Source: Corinectria fuckeliana
Lineage: Eukaryota > Ascomycota > Sordariomycetes > Hypocreales > Nectriaceae
Length of the DNA: 64,000 nt
NCBI GenBank assembly: GCA_019137255.1
Contig: WPDH01000221.1
Coordinates: 124,001-188,000 of the forward strand
Direction: 5' to 3'
Every line of letters starts with the position of its first letter. Position 1 is the first letter of the stretch. Below the pieces are notes generated by a model that was given only the letters and a program-made list of their open reading frames with translations, was not told the origin of the DNA and did not search any database. Positions 21,410 to 31,684 of this stretch are shown one piece after another. The translations under genes and the position numbers were made by a program.

Positions 21410-22491
21410 TTATTTCCATCTGGTACCTCTAGGTCCCACTGGCGCCCTTCCATGTCGAAGTTGATGATAGTAGCTGCCAAGGCCAGGTTGAGAGGCACCA
21501 GATTCAGTGATCAGTCGGCAAGCCGAGTTGAACAGGCTGTCAGGTATGGTGTCGGATTTCGTTGGTTTACACACTTGTTGAATCGCCTTCTGTCTCGGAT
21601 AGCCACCAGGTAGGCCCATGCGGCCCAGGCACTTGTTGGTCTTCTTTATTTCGGAGCGAGGGGAACAAGCCCGAGTGAGCGCGTGCACCACCACCGTCTG
21701 TCGATCCACCTGTCTCACCCTCATGGTTTCGTCCACTTCAGGAGTGGAGGGGTCAAGCACACACGTCTCCCTCCAGATTCTGGTGAGTTAGTTCCCTCGT
21801 ACTGCGGCAGTGAGTGGAGGTCTGCGGGCTGATTGCTTGAGAGGGTCGAAATATCCAGGTGTAGTAATTCCCCTCAGTGTACGCCATCAAGGTGTCTTCC
21901 CCAGTTCCAGGCAGCAACTGCCCCGGTCATGAGATGTCGGTTTGGGTATTGGCATCACAAAATGTGAAGGGGGGGGGGGGGGGGGGGGGGGGGCGGTTCC
22001 AACTTGACTCTCTCATCGCTCCCGGCCCTCACGCTCTTGTCTTTCTCCTCATAGGTAAGACGTTAGGTCTCCGCGGCAGTTCTGGCGACACCCTCGACCC
22101 ATCCTCAGTTAGACTCATGCCGAGACGAGTACTTCTCCAAGCTATCCTCTGCCTCAATGCTCGATTGTCGCGGGTCCTGCGGACCACGGTCCTCAGTTCG
22201 TTGTCGCTTTGGTGGCGGCATGTCCCCCATGTCATTTCCTTCCAGGTGGGTGGCTTCCGACTAGAGGGGTATACCAGGGATGTCGATTATCTCGATCTAT
22301 GCGGAGGATGGAGATGGAGTGCGATGTTCGTCGTCAGGGGCCAAGGAGTCATCTCGCAACTCAGCACCTTGATCGACAGTCTCCATATTGTTCGGTTCTG
22401 GAGGCGCCACTGGTGGGGGAGAAATGCAAGAACGGGTGCAGTGGCTTCAGCACCTTGCCGAGTGTACGTTCAGGCGGTTTCTTGCGGGCAT
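21410..22491 (-). pseudogene. RIP-like pseudogene with poly-proline tract
   Basis: One minus-strand frame from an ATG at 22491 runs to the poly-C run at 21969-21993, with stops at 22447 (TGA), 22297 (TAG), 22261 (TAG), 22105 (TGA) and 22063 (TAA). Each can arise from CGA, CAG or CAA by one C-to-T change. The intervening peptide is coherent: ETVDQGAELRDDSLAPDDEH, MGDMPPPKRQRTEDRGPQDP and SIEAEDSLEKYSSRHESN. The 25-nt C run would encode prolines. Beyond it a different frame (21410 to about 21790) carries STPEVDETMRVRQVDRQTVV and RSEIKKTNKCLGRMGLPGGY, ending at TAA 21410. I do not recognise the family. It lies between element copies B and C. Confidence 0.55.
21969..21993. repeat. 25-nt guanine homopolymer
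   Basis: An uninterrupted run of 25 G on the plus strand lies inside the decayed reading frame, where it would encode a poly-proline stretch on the minus strand. Runs this long are unstable and error-prone in sequencing, so the exact length is uncertain. Confidence 0.9.
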
Positions 22492-22734
22492 GTGGGTGAA
22501 TGGTGCATAGGTGAAGGTGGCAGGCTAGAGGCAGTCAGACGATAAGCCGAGTGGTTGGTGTTGTGTGCACTCAAGCGAGATGAAGAAATTGGCAGGTCCT
22601 CCAAAACCACTGCAAAAACTGGCGGGGAGGGACGAAATAGGATGAACAATTTTCCCAAGTAGCTAGGGCGTACCACCAAATCTCATATCGCTGCCTGTTT
22701 TTTTTATTCGTGATTCACTGTCCTTGCTTCCCAA

Positions 22735-23015
22735 TTAACCATCCATCAACAAACGGCGGCGAGTAGGGTCCACCCCAAAGTGGTTGATATCATCATGGGC
22801 CAGTCGCTTCACCAAAAACGATCGCAGCCCAGCCTCCTGCACAAACCTCCGAACCATAGACCACTGAACCTCCACTACTCCCGAGGTGGGAGTCATGCTC
22901 AGCATCGTCACCACTGCAGTAGATATGCTCAGAGTTGTGGCCCTCGTCAGCGCTCCCACAACCTCAGGCCCCAACACATGTCCAGGACTAACCAACTCGG
23001 CTTGTTGGTTGCTCA
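22735..23015 (-). CDS. Small ORF in repeat island, 92-93 aa, unknown
   Basis: The frame starts at ATG 23015 and ends at a TAA near 22735. The peptide begins MSNQQAELVSPGHVLGPEVV and contains EVQWSMVRRFVQEAGLRSFL, with a balanced, coding-like composition and no internal stop. It lies upstream of, and on the same strand as, the decayed frame at 21410-22491, so it may be the intact 5' part of the same repeat-borne gene. Its start is only 19 bp from the end of inverted-repeat element copy C. I do not recognise the family, and it may not be expressed. Confidence 0.35.
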
Positions 23016-23033
23016 TCGCCCCCGATATATATA

Positions 23034-23308
23034 GAGTCGTGCTATTCGGGCTGTATATCACATGCTACATGCTTATTTGGGGCTTCACTGTGTCTTCTCT
23101 CCTGTGATAGTAATAATGATAGAGCAGATAGGTCTAAAGCATTAGGGCATCAGGATGTTAGAGCGTTGTGGAGTTTAGGCGTCAGGGAGTCAGGGAGTCA
23201 GGGCACTAAATAGAGCATAGGGAATCGGGAATGCGATAAAATGAACGACACGGTAAGTGTGAGTTTACAGCCCGAATAGATATATAGCACAGCCCGAATA
23301 GCACAACT
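23034..23308. mobile_element. MITE-like inverted-repeat element, copy C
   Basis: The left end GAGTCGTGCTATTCGGGCTG and the right end CAGCCCGAATAGCACAACT are complements with one mismatch over about 20 bp. An inner right-hand repeat lies at 23265-23279. The interior shares with copy B a run of GCATTAGGG-like units and the stretch around ACTAAATAGAGCATAGGG. ATATA occurs on both flanks (just before 23034 and just after 23308), a possible target duplication. Confidence 0.8.
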
Positions 23309-23425
23309 ATATAAGGGCCTGTGGGATAGTGATAAACAAGGACAATTCATCCGCTTTGTCGGGAGGGTCTCCAATTGGAGCCAACTGTACCACTCGTGAA
23401 TACTGGGACACTAGAAATGTTCATC

Positions 23426-23448
23426 ATACAGCCCGAATAGCATAACTC
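23426..23448. repeat. Solo end of the inverted-repeat element family
   Basis: ATACAGCCCGAATAGCATAA followed by CTC matches the right terminal repeat of copies A-C, but no matching left end is nearby. It is probably a truncated copy. Confidence 0.7.
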
Positions 23449-23694
23449 GCTAGGATTGTCTTTGTTCTTCACAATAGACCTCTTTACATGTATTTACTAG
23501 CATTGCCGCGCCTTCAATCGTGGAGGAAGTTGTTCCAGTTACACTGCTGCCATAACAGTATTCGAAAGAACTGTTGCGACGCAGCGACGCAGCGACGCAT
23601 TTAACTGTGCGGTGTGTTAGGTCTATGTCTAGCATAGTAAGTTGGATGTAATAAGTTCGGGGTCAGGGGAGTTGAGTGCAATCGAGGTGAGTTC

Positions 23695-23749
23695 TCAGCC
23701 CGATCAGACATAGCATAGTCTAAGTATACAGCTCGGACAGTACAACTCT
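23695..23749. repeat. Degenerate end of the inverted-repeat element family
   Basis: Two diverged blocks (CAGCCCGATCAGACATAG and CAGCTCGGACAGTACAACTC) are spaced like the double terminal repeats of the other copies. It looks like the right end of an older, mutated copy. Confidence 0.55.
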
Positions 23750-24134
23750 CGACACAAGTTGCGGTCAACGCCCATGGATGGCGCCCGCCCAAAGCCAACT
23801 CCGCCTCTACGCAGTGGGTGTGGAAAATACACGCAAGCTCTCAATCTCGGATAAATGGATGGACGGCAACAGGAGTAGGAGGCTCGGTCGTGCAGACGTT
23901 TCAAGTGTCGGGGGAGCAAGATCAAATGAAGTGCTGCCTGTCAGGCAAGAATGGCGTCTTATCACATTCAACAGTGAATACTGGAAAGCCGGCAGAGGCG
24001 CCGGTCGGTCTCTGAGGCCGTAGCTCGACTCAATTTCAAGTCGGCTGATGCAAAGGCAACAAGATATACATGCCCATGTAATTTTCCCCTAATATTCGCC
24101 GTGACCATCCGTGAAAGACAAGAACCGAACCCGT
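23750..24134. other. RPL11 3' flanking spacer
   Basis: This sits between the last repeat remnant and the RPL11 stop codon. It should include the RPL11 3' UTR. No coding frame is supported. Confidence 0.5.
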
Positions 24135-24770
24135 TTATCGGACAATGCCATCGAAGCGAGACTTGAACCACTTGACGGTCTCCTCGCGCTTGATCTTGTG
24201 GCTGGAGCCAATCTTGGCCTTGGTACGGCGGCGGCGGGAGACACGCTCACCAGGTCGGGTCATGCAGCAGTAGAAGTCCATGCCGTAGATACCGATAGAG
24301 GGGTCGTACTTGATACCGAGATCGATGTGCTCGCTGATACCGAAGCCGAAGTTTCCAGTCTCGGAGAAGTTGCGTCTGCGGAGCTCGTACTCCTTGACCT
24401 TGAGGCCACGCTCGAGGATCTCCTCAGCCTTGATGGATTGTCAGTGCTCGGTTGCGTCCATCGCACAAATGTTTTGTCAATTTACCTTGGGGCCTCGGAC
24501 GGTGACGTGGACAGAGATCTTCTCGTTACGTCGGATACCGAAGGTTCGGACGGTGTAGCGGGCCTTGCCTGGTCGGAGAGTTAGATCGACTTGCTTTGCC
24601 ATGGTTCAATGATTCGAAGACGTACTGTACACGGGGGTTTGACCGGACAGCTGCTCCAGCACCTTGGCGGCACGGGTGAGTCTGTCACCAGATTCACCAA
24701 CGGAAATGTTCAGAACAAGCTTCTGGATCTTGAGCTCCCGCATGGGGTTGCTAGACTTCTCGGCGGCCAT
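24135..24770 (-). CDS. RPL11: 60S ribosomal protein L11 (uL5)
   Basis: This large-subunit protein forms the central protuberance with RPL5 and 5S rRNA. Three minus-strand exons, 24626-24770, 24486-24568 and 24135-24428, are separated by two 57-nt introns and join to 173 aa, the expected length. Recognisable segments are MRELKIQKLVLNISVGESGD, VLEQLSGQTPVYSKARYTVR across intron 1, IRRNEKISVHVTVRGPKAEE across intron 2, IGIYGMDFYCCMTRPGERVS and a C-terminus ending KWFKSRFDGIVR. The start ATG opens MAAEKSSNPMRELKIQ, as in other fungi. It is divergent from SmB across 353 bp. Confidence 0.97.
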
Positions 24771-25123
24771 GGCTTCGGTTGTTGTCGTCGACGGGATAGT
24801 TGAAGTGTCGAAGATCGCAAAGTTGGTGGAGAGTGGATTGTGAATTTTGTGAAGCTCGAAAATTCGAGGGTTTGTCTGCCCTCAAGCGACCCAAGCACAA
24901 ATGTGGGGCCATGCTTGTCCGAAAATCGCCTAGCTCCAGGCGGTACTTTATCCGGGTACCTTTCAGCCTTTCGCATCAGGCTCCGCAGATTTTGGTCCTC
25001 ATCCTCACCTCCAGAGCTCCAAGCATTGAAGGTCGTCACGGTCGCGCAACAGCTCCGTGTACACATACCAATTTTTGAACATCTGAGGCACTGCGTAAGC
25101 ACGTCCTCAACACCCCAAACAAG
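24771..25123. promoter_or_regulatory. Bidirectional promoter of RPL11 and SmB
   Basis: A 353-bp spacer separates the start codons of a ribosomal protein gene and a spliceosome core gene, so both promoters must lie here. No extra gene is present. No canonical TATA box is obvious. Confidence 0.65.
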
Positions 25124-26063
25124 ATGTCGAACAAGCAAGGGAAAATGGTACGTGTCCCCAGCCCGCTCTACCCCACGCGTCAAATGCTGGTTGTTGATCT
25201 GGATGCTAATCAGCTTGTGACTTTATATAGGCCGGTTACGTACGTCTTCCCCCGATGCGATGATGGCTATCACGTCAGATCCTTCGCAGGCTGTCTATCG
25301 AATACTAACATGGCTACTGTAGATCAACTGGCGGATGCGGGTAACTCTCAACGACGGCAGGTCCATGACCGGCCAGATGCTCGCCTTCGATAAGGTAACC
25401 TCACTTGAGCCGCCTCCAGCTGCCTCAGCACTAACATGTAATAGCACATGAACCTAGTTCTTGCCGATACCGAAGAGTTCCGACGTGTCAAGCGCAAGCA
25501 GAACAAGCCTGCTGCCCCCGGCGCCTCTGGCTCCTCCGCGCAAACGATCGAGTCTGAGGAGAAGCGAACTCTTGGCCTGACGATTGTCCGCGGTGCTCAC
25601 ATCATCTCGCTCTCCGTCGAGTCGCCTCCTCCCACCGATCCCAGCGCGAGACTTGGAAAGAGTGCTCCTAGTGGAATTCCTTCTGCCTTGGCTGCGGGTC
25701 CCGGTGTCGCTCGCCCTGCTGGCCGAGGCGCTGCTCCTCCGTCCCTAGCTGTACGATTCCCTATATCATATTTTCCGAGTTACTCGCTAACTTTGACAGG
25801 GCCCTGCCGCTGGTGTTGGCGGCGCTCCTCCTCCTGGCTTCCCTGGTTTCCCTGGAGCCCCCCCTGGTTTTCCTGGTGGCCGAGGTGGTATGTTTTCCTA
25901 TCCTCAATACGCCGAAAGATTGTCTAACCATATTCAAGCCCCCCCTCCTGGATTCCCTGGTGGCTTCCCACCCCCTGGATTCCCTGGAAATGCTCCCTTC
26001 GCTCCTCCAGGCTTCAACCCTGGTGGTGGCCCCCCTGGATTCAACCCTCCTCCTCGACGATAG
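25124..26063 (+). CDS. SMB1: Spliceosomal Sm core protein B (SmB/SmB')
   Basis: This member of the seven-subunit Sm ring assembles on U1, U2, U4 and U5 snRNAs. Six exons join to 207 aa: 25124-25147, 25231-25239, 25323-25394, 25445-25750, 25800-25887 and 25939-26063. Exon 2 is only 9 nt and encodes AGY. With it the N-terminus reads KMAGYINWRMRVTLNDGRSM, the same length as human SmB (KMLQHIDYRMR). Sm1 continues with TGQMLAFDKHMNLVLADTEE, and Sm2 has GLTIVRGAHIISLSVE. The C-terminal tail is rich in PPGFPG repeats, as expected. Flanking introns have GTACGT donors and good branch points (GCTAATC, ACTAACA). Both introns beside the microexon are 83 nt. It shares a bidirectional promoter with RPL11. 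Confidence 0.95.
25231..25239 (+). other. SMB1: 9-nt microexon of SmB (codes Ala-Gly-Tyr)
   Basis: The GCCGGTTAC exon is preceded by TTATATAG and followed by the donor GTACGTC. It is phase 0 on both sides, so skipping it would delete three residues without a frameshift. Sm-family length conservation argues for its inclusion. Confidence 0.85.
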
Positions 26064-28767
26064 GTCATGTAGGCGCTGGATAGACTGGGCAATAACGTTC
26101 TGGGAGAATTTGCGAAGTCTTTGCCGCAAGCGAAGGACGTCGCTTTCCTGTAGATCAGACAACCTTGGGTGCAGGTTCGACGTGGAATATCATGAGTTTT
26201 GGGTCAAACAAATGTACGTGAACTTCTTCATGGCCTTTCAACTGTCACGGCATGAACATTGACACGCGTTACCAAGACTATCGGTTTCAGGCGCTTTTGC
26301 GGGTAGTTACGCGGTTTTGTAACGGAAGTGAGGACTCTCGTTTTGTAATCAATTAAGACATGTTTACGAGCACAAATTAAACTCGGCCAATCTTGATGAG
26401 TATTTGAATACTGTACATTTTAAAAGTGGCCATGGTACGTTGAGACAGACCGGAGAGCAGATGTCGAGTGACTATATAATGAGCTGCAAGTGTTCTGTTC
26501 AACGTGCCGACGTTTGTTGGCTTTTAGGTCAAATAGGATGAAAATATAGAGATGACCCCCAAGGACACAACCAGAGATGGTTGACAGAGGGTGCGACAAC
26601 AGAGCAAGACGTCTCAAAGGTTCAAACAATGCTCGAGCCCAATATTCGTATGAATTCCCCAAAGATGTATTATTAACACGTTGGTGTTGTCTTGTACCTA
26701 AAAACAGGGATGTGGTATAGGGTGGGCGAGGTTCAACTGCAGATGAGCTAACCAAAAAAAACACTGGGGGATTCAAGCATTTGGTATGTTGCCACAGATA
26801 AACCATAGGAAGCCGTCACACATAAGCGTACAACCTCCCTCAAACAAGGGCAAATTAATTAGTCTAGCAACGGAGTCCCTCGTAATTATGACCGCCTGTG
26901 GGAACGAACGGAGGCGGTCGAGACGCTGACTTGGAAGAGTCGCGCTGGTGAGGAACAGTGTTGCGTGATGAAGGAGAAGAAAAGTCGGACGCGTGAGGAA
27001 AGAAAAATGATCCTTTTTGGGAACGGTGGGGGACCCGGCGGGCCCCCACTAAGCACCCGCTGACCGACCTAACCTATAGCGGTCTGGACATGCGGTGCAG
27101 CGCAGTGGATGCCCTGTCGCAGCGCTGTACGAGGTCACTTTGTTAGTGATAACTCTCCATCGGAAGGACCGAGTTTCCCCGGACTCAATATCTGGGGAAG
27201 ACTCAGTCGAGCCCCGAATGACAGTCCGGATGGTTCTACCATAGGCCAAAAGGTTTGACGGCCGCCTTAAGTAAGTGTGACCACGCCTCCATACTAGTAG
27301 TGGCCGGGAGTGCTCTCTCCGCTGTCTGACACGGAAACGTGGTCAACAGGGAGCGTCATGAGGCTCCGAGATCCAAGGGGGCACACTTGACACCTACGGC
27401 GGCGGGTGACGCTGAAAGGCAGCCGTGATCAACTCAACCCCGCGCGGGATCAGTAAGATGGTTATATGATGGGACGATGATGGAGTCTACGCATTGTGAC
27501 ATGCCTGATTTACTTCAGGTAACTCACTACTTCGTATATAGTAGTTGAAATGGTAGGCGCCGGCACCTTGATGACCACAGCTGCAGGTCTCGGCCCCCTT
27601 CTGCACCTCTTCAGGTCTGGACCCTGAGAATGACGCAACGTCCAACATGCTTTGTACTTGCATGTTTGTTCGGTGAGGAAGTGATAGAGACTGACACAGT
27701 TATGACCATCAAAGCAGAGACAGACGCGGTGGCACAGGAGCGAGGTCTGAAAATATTAGGACTTCTCTGCACAAGGCAAAGGTCATTCGAGAACTGGTCG
27801 TGTGCCCAGAGTTGTTACTTGTCACCCCACTGTACTGGATGTGAATGTGAATGCTTTGCGGCCCTCCCACCCGCCAACCTTGCCCGCTTTCCCGCCGCCA
27901 TCTGGCTGCCATTCCTTGGACACACGTGTATCCCACCGCTCCTAAGATTGGCTCCCCGACGGTGTAAGTGCTTGTTGTCTGGGGGTGTCCCACGGGCGTA
28001 GACTCACAGCCGGTAGCAAGGCGGAGGGCTCGTCATTCAGCATCGTCAGGCGCGTGCCAGCATGAGCACACCACACAGGCTGGATTTGGGGGACAATGAG
28101 GGGGAGGGGCAGGGGCAGATGCAGAGGGATGGATGTAAGTATATGTTGGACGTTCATCCAAGCCCAGTGCTTACATACAGTATCTCTCCTCCCTCTGCCC
28201 TACCTCTTGGTCGCTCACGCCGTTAGCAACAGAAGAGAGACCTTATTCTTTCCGTCATCAGGCTTTGGACAAGGACCTAGACTAACAAGCGACCTTCACC
28301 GACTGGTGGAGTCTTTTCATCCCTTTCTTACCATCCAACGACGGCGCGTTACCATTGGCTGGAAACGAGACGTGTTTGCCAGTAATTCGCCGTTGCGACT
28401 CAACAGGACCCTGGCATTATTCACGGGGAATGACCTCACAGGCTCACTCACACCTGCCACCGCCTGCACAGTGACGCCTGTTCTTACCAATTGTCTGCCG
28501 CCTTCCCGGGTACCTGCCTGTGCGGAAACTGCTTCCCTTTCCAATCAATCCTCGCGCCTTCCTTGCCTCGCTATTGCGCCTTGACAATCATTTGCCCACG
28601 TACCCTTCTCTCGGGCACCAGGACCTCCACTCTCCACAAACTTCCTTTCCGGAAGGACTCTTGAGGTCGCCATCGCGTTCGCTCTCGAAAGGGGGTAACG
28701 AGAAGCAGAACACACATACAAAAGAGAGAATCGGACACATCCTGCGCAGGCCTCTGCGTTCACCAAA
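26064..28767. other. Long spacer between SmB and PPN1
   Basis: This 2.7-kb stretch begins with the SmB 3' UTR. The segment 26860-27450 has a different, GC-richer composition, and a 66-codon non-ATG frame on the minus strand (27049-27249) has coding-like sequence but no recognised family. From 28090 to 28767 the sequence becomes pyrimidine-rich, the likely PPN1 promoter and leader. No RNA gene was recognised. Confidence 0.45.
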
Positions 28768-31168
28768 ATGCCGACTTCAGGCGCCCGGCTGCTGGTCGCG
28801 GCCGCCCTTCTGTTCCGTGCCGCCATCTCGTCGCCAATTCTGGATGCCAATCAACGAGGACTCGCCGCGGAGCCTGACGATGCAGCTTCCTCCGTGACCC
28901 TGCCGCTACATGCGCACCAGAAACAGACTCGAAAGCTGCAGGGCAAATTCCTGCATATTACAGGTACGTCTTTTTCTTCTTCAATTTGGTGTGCGTGTGT
29001 GTGCTGTCGCATCGCATGTGCCTTGCCTGTGGGACTCTGCGCGCCGCCCAGTTGCCTCCAGGAAAGTGGTGTGGTGTGGTGTCATCGTCTCCATTTCCTT
29101 GGGTGCGTCAAACGGCGCGCAGCATGGCGTGTAATCGCTCTTTGCCACAAACTCAATTCTTACCCAACCTCAAACTCTAGACTTCCATCCCGACGAATTC
29201 TACAAGGCGCACTCCTCCACCGATCAAGGCATCGCCTGCCACCGAAAAAAGGGCGCCGCCGGCACGTTCGGCGCCGAGACCACCGACTGCGACTCGCCTC
29301 TATCCCTCGTCGACGGCACCCTCGACTGGATCCGCGAGCACCTCAAGGACGAAATCGACTTCGTTGTCTGGACCGGCGACACTGCCCGCCACGACAGTGA
29401 CGAGAAGATACCGCGAAACACGAGCGACGTCCTGGGCACCAACAAACTTGTCTCACAAAAGGTTGTCGACACCTTCTCCGACAACGGTCAGCTCGCCATC
29501 CCCGTCATTCCCACATTCGGAAACAATGACTTTCTTCCCCACAACATCTTCTACCCGGGGCCCAATAAGTGGCTTCGGGCCTACAGCGACATCTGGCACC
29601 GCTTCATCCCAGAGGAGCAGCGCCACTCCTTCGGCTTCGGCGGCTGGTTCGAGGTCGAGGTGATCCCTAACAAGCTCTCCGTCTTCAGCCTCAACACCAT
29701 GTACTTTTTCGACCGCAATGCCGGAGTTGATGGCTGCGCCGAACCCACCGAACCAGGCTTCAAGCACCTCGAATGGTTGAGCATCCAGTTGGAGCGCCTT
29801 CGCGAGCGCGGCATGAAGGCTATTCTCATCGGCCATGTCCCACCCGCCCGAACCGACAGCAAGCAGAATTGGGACGAGACGTGTTGGCAGAAGTACACGC
29901 TATGGCTTAAGCAGTTCCGCGATGTCGTCACAGGCGCCGTCTACGGCCACATGAATATCGATCATTTCTTGCTTCAAGATACTAAGGAAATTGATCTGAG
30001 CTTCTATGGGCAGGACCCGCCATCCCGAAGCTCAATTGAAGAGGACTTCTCCGTTGTTTCCAAGGGCGATTATCTACAGGAGCTCAGGGAGTCTTGGGCC
30101 GGTCTTCCTGGCTCCGTCGCGCGTGCTGTGGACCGCTCTAGCAATGATGAGGATGATGGCGACAATGACGATGGCGCACATGAACTCAGAAAGAAGAGAA
30201 AGGGAAAGAAGAAGAAGGGCCTCGATAAGATTGGCGGCAAATACGGCGAGCGGTATCAGCTGTCTTTCATCAGCCCCAGCGTCGTCCCCAACTTTTTCCC
30301 CACCATTCGTGTCATCGAGTACAACATCACAGGCCTCGAGGATGCCCCTGTGTGGCTTGATAAATTTGACGCCAACGCCTATATACCGCCGACAAACTCT
30401 GAATCTTGGGTTGACGAAGAGGACGAGGAAAATGAACAAGTCCGCCTGGAGCTGAAGCGCGACCTCGAAGCTGAGAAGAAGAGGAAGAAGGATAGGAAGG
30501 GAAAGAAGAAGAAGCCTAAGAACCCCCAGCTTGTCATCCCTCCTGCACCCTCTAAAGGCTCGGGGCCCGGCCCCGCATACTTCGCCCAGCCTTTCACCCT
30601 GACCGGCTACACGCAGTACTTTGCCAATCTCACTTATATCAACAACGATATGACCAACTCCGTCGACGCAGCTCGTTGGCACAACGGAGACTTTAGCGAC
30701 AAGGACCCGAGGATTGCGAGGCCCAAACCCCATGAGTTCAAATACGAGATCGAGTACAGCACTTTTACAGACAAGGTTTATAAGCTGAAAGACTTGACCG
30801 TCAGGAGCTACTTAAGGTTGGCGTATAGAATCGGGAAACGCGAAGAGAAGAAGCCTAAGAACGTCGAGAACAAGTTGACAGAGGAGTTGGACGAGGATGA
30901 AGACCAATACGAGGATGAGCTAGACGCGATAGACGGCAATGTCGAGGATTCGGAGGTAGACTCTGACGACCTGCAAGACGATCCCGACGGGGAGCCTACT
31001 TCAGAGGACGACCCCGAGGCTGACAGCCAAGGGAAGAAGCACAAGAAGAAAAAGCATAGGAAGGGGAAGAAGAAGAACGAAAAGGTCAACAAGGTCTGGC
31101 GGGAATTCCTTCTCCGAGCCTTTGTTAGCACCATTTCGAAGAAGGACCTCAAGAAATTGACGGAGTAA
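28768..31168 (+). CDS. PPN1: Vacuolar endopolyphosphatase
   Basis: This enzyme cleaves long-chain inorganic polyphosphate internally in the vacuole. Exons 28768-28963 and 29181-31168 join to 727 aa; the 217-nt intron interrupts the codon of metal-binding Asp66. The start has a strong context (CAAAATGCC). A hydrophobic N-terminal segment (about 8-21) acts as signal anchor, as in yeast Ppn1. Metallophosphoesterase motifs are in order: HITDFHPDEFY (63-73), TGDTARHD (130-137), FGNND (178-182), IGHVPP (282-287) and YGHMNIDHF (320-328). The C-terminal half has three Lys-rich, acid-flanked clusters (about 401-413, 498-513, 683-702), each containing KKKK or KGKKK. In yeast the precursor is processed by vacuolar proteases; whether these linkers are cut here is not visible. 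Confidence 0.94.
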
Positions 31169-31684
31169 CGATGGCGAAGAATCCTCATTTTGAAACTCTT
31201 CATCCTAGGATAGAGTCTGAGTAAGCAAGCATGTTTAGGCAAAGAGGCGTTTTGGAGCACTGGATGTATATGGGATTGGTTGGGTATAGAAACCTAAATG
31301 TCCTTTACACTGTTTCTTCATCGGCTCCTCTCATGAGGAAAAATGGATGGGCTTGGATACTGCCTAGATTGTTTCCATTATTTACAAACGATATGATGAA
31401 TAAATTATATTTGAGATGCAGCAAAACCCTTTCGTGTTGTGATTATTACGTGAGTGCCCAGAAATCGTGCCCAACAATCGACTTCCATATCTTTGAAGAA
31501 AAGGGGGTATCAGCGATTGCTCCGGCCGTGGCCTGTCTCCATAGTCTGTCCGTCTGGTCATGTATCATTCATGTCGTTGTTCGTCTCGCCACTGAGCTTA
31601 CCATCAACACCGTATTAAAAGAAATTTGTTGCCGTCCGCATATGTGCCCTTGTCCCGGCAGCTGTTTTGTCCTCGTCTCATCCC
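31169..31684. other. Convergent spacer PPN1 / kelch gene
   Basis: It lies between two facing stop codons and should hold both 3' UTRs. AT-rich stretches occur at 31380-31450 and about 31610-31630. No gene was seen. Confidence 0.5.

Noticed and set aside
27049..27249. 66-codon minus-strand frame with coding-like sequence
   Set aside because: No ATG start and no recognisable family. It could be a relic, but the evidence is too thin to call.
27630..28001. 123-codon ATG-started frame
   Set aside because: Cys-rich random-looking composition, no family resemblance, no splice signals to extend it.
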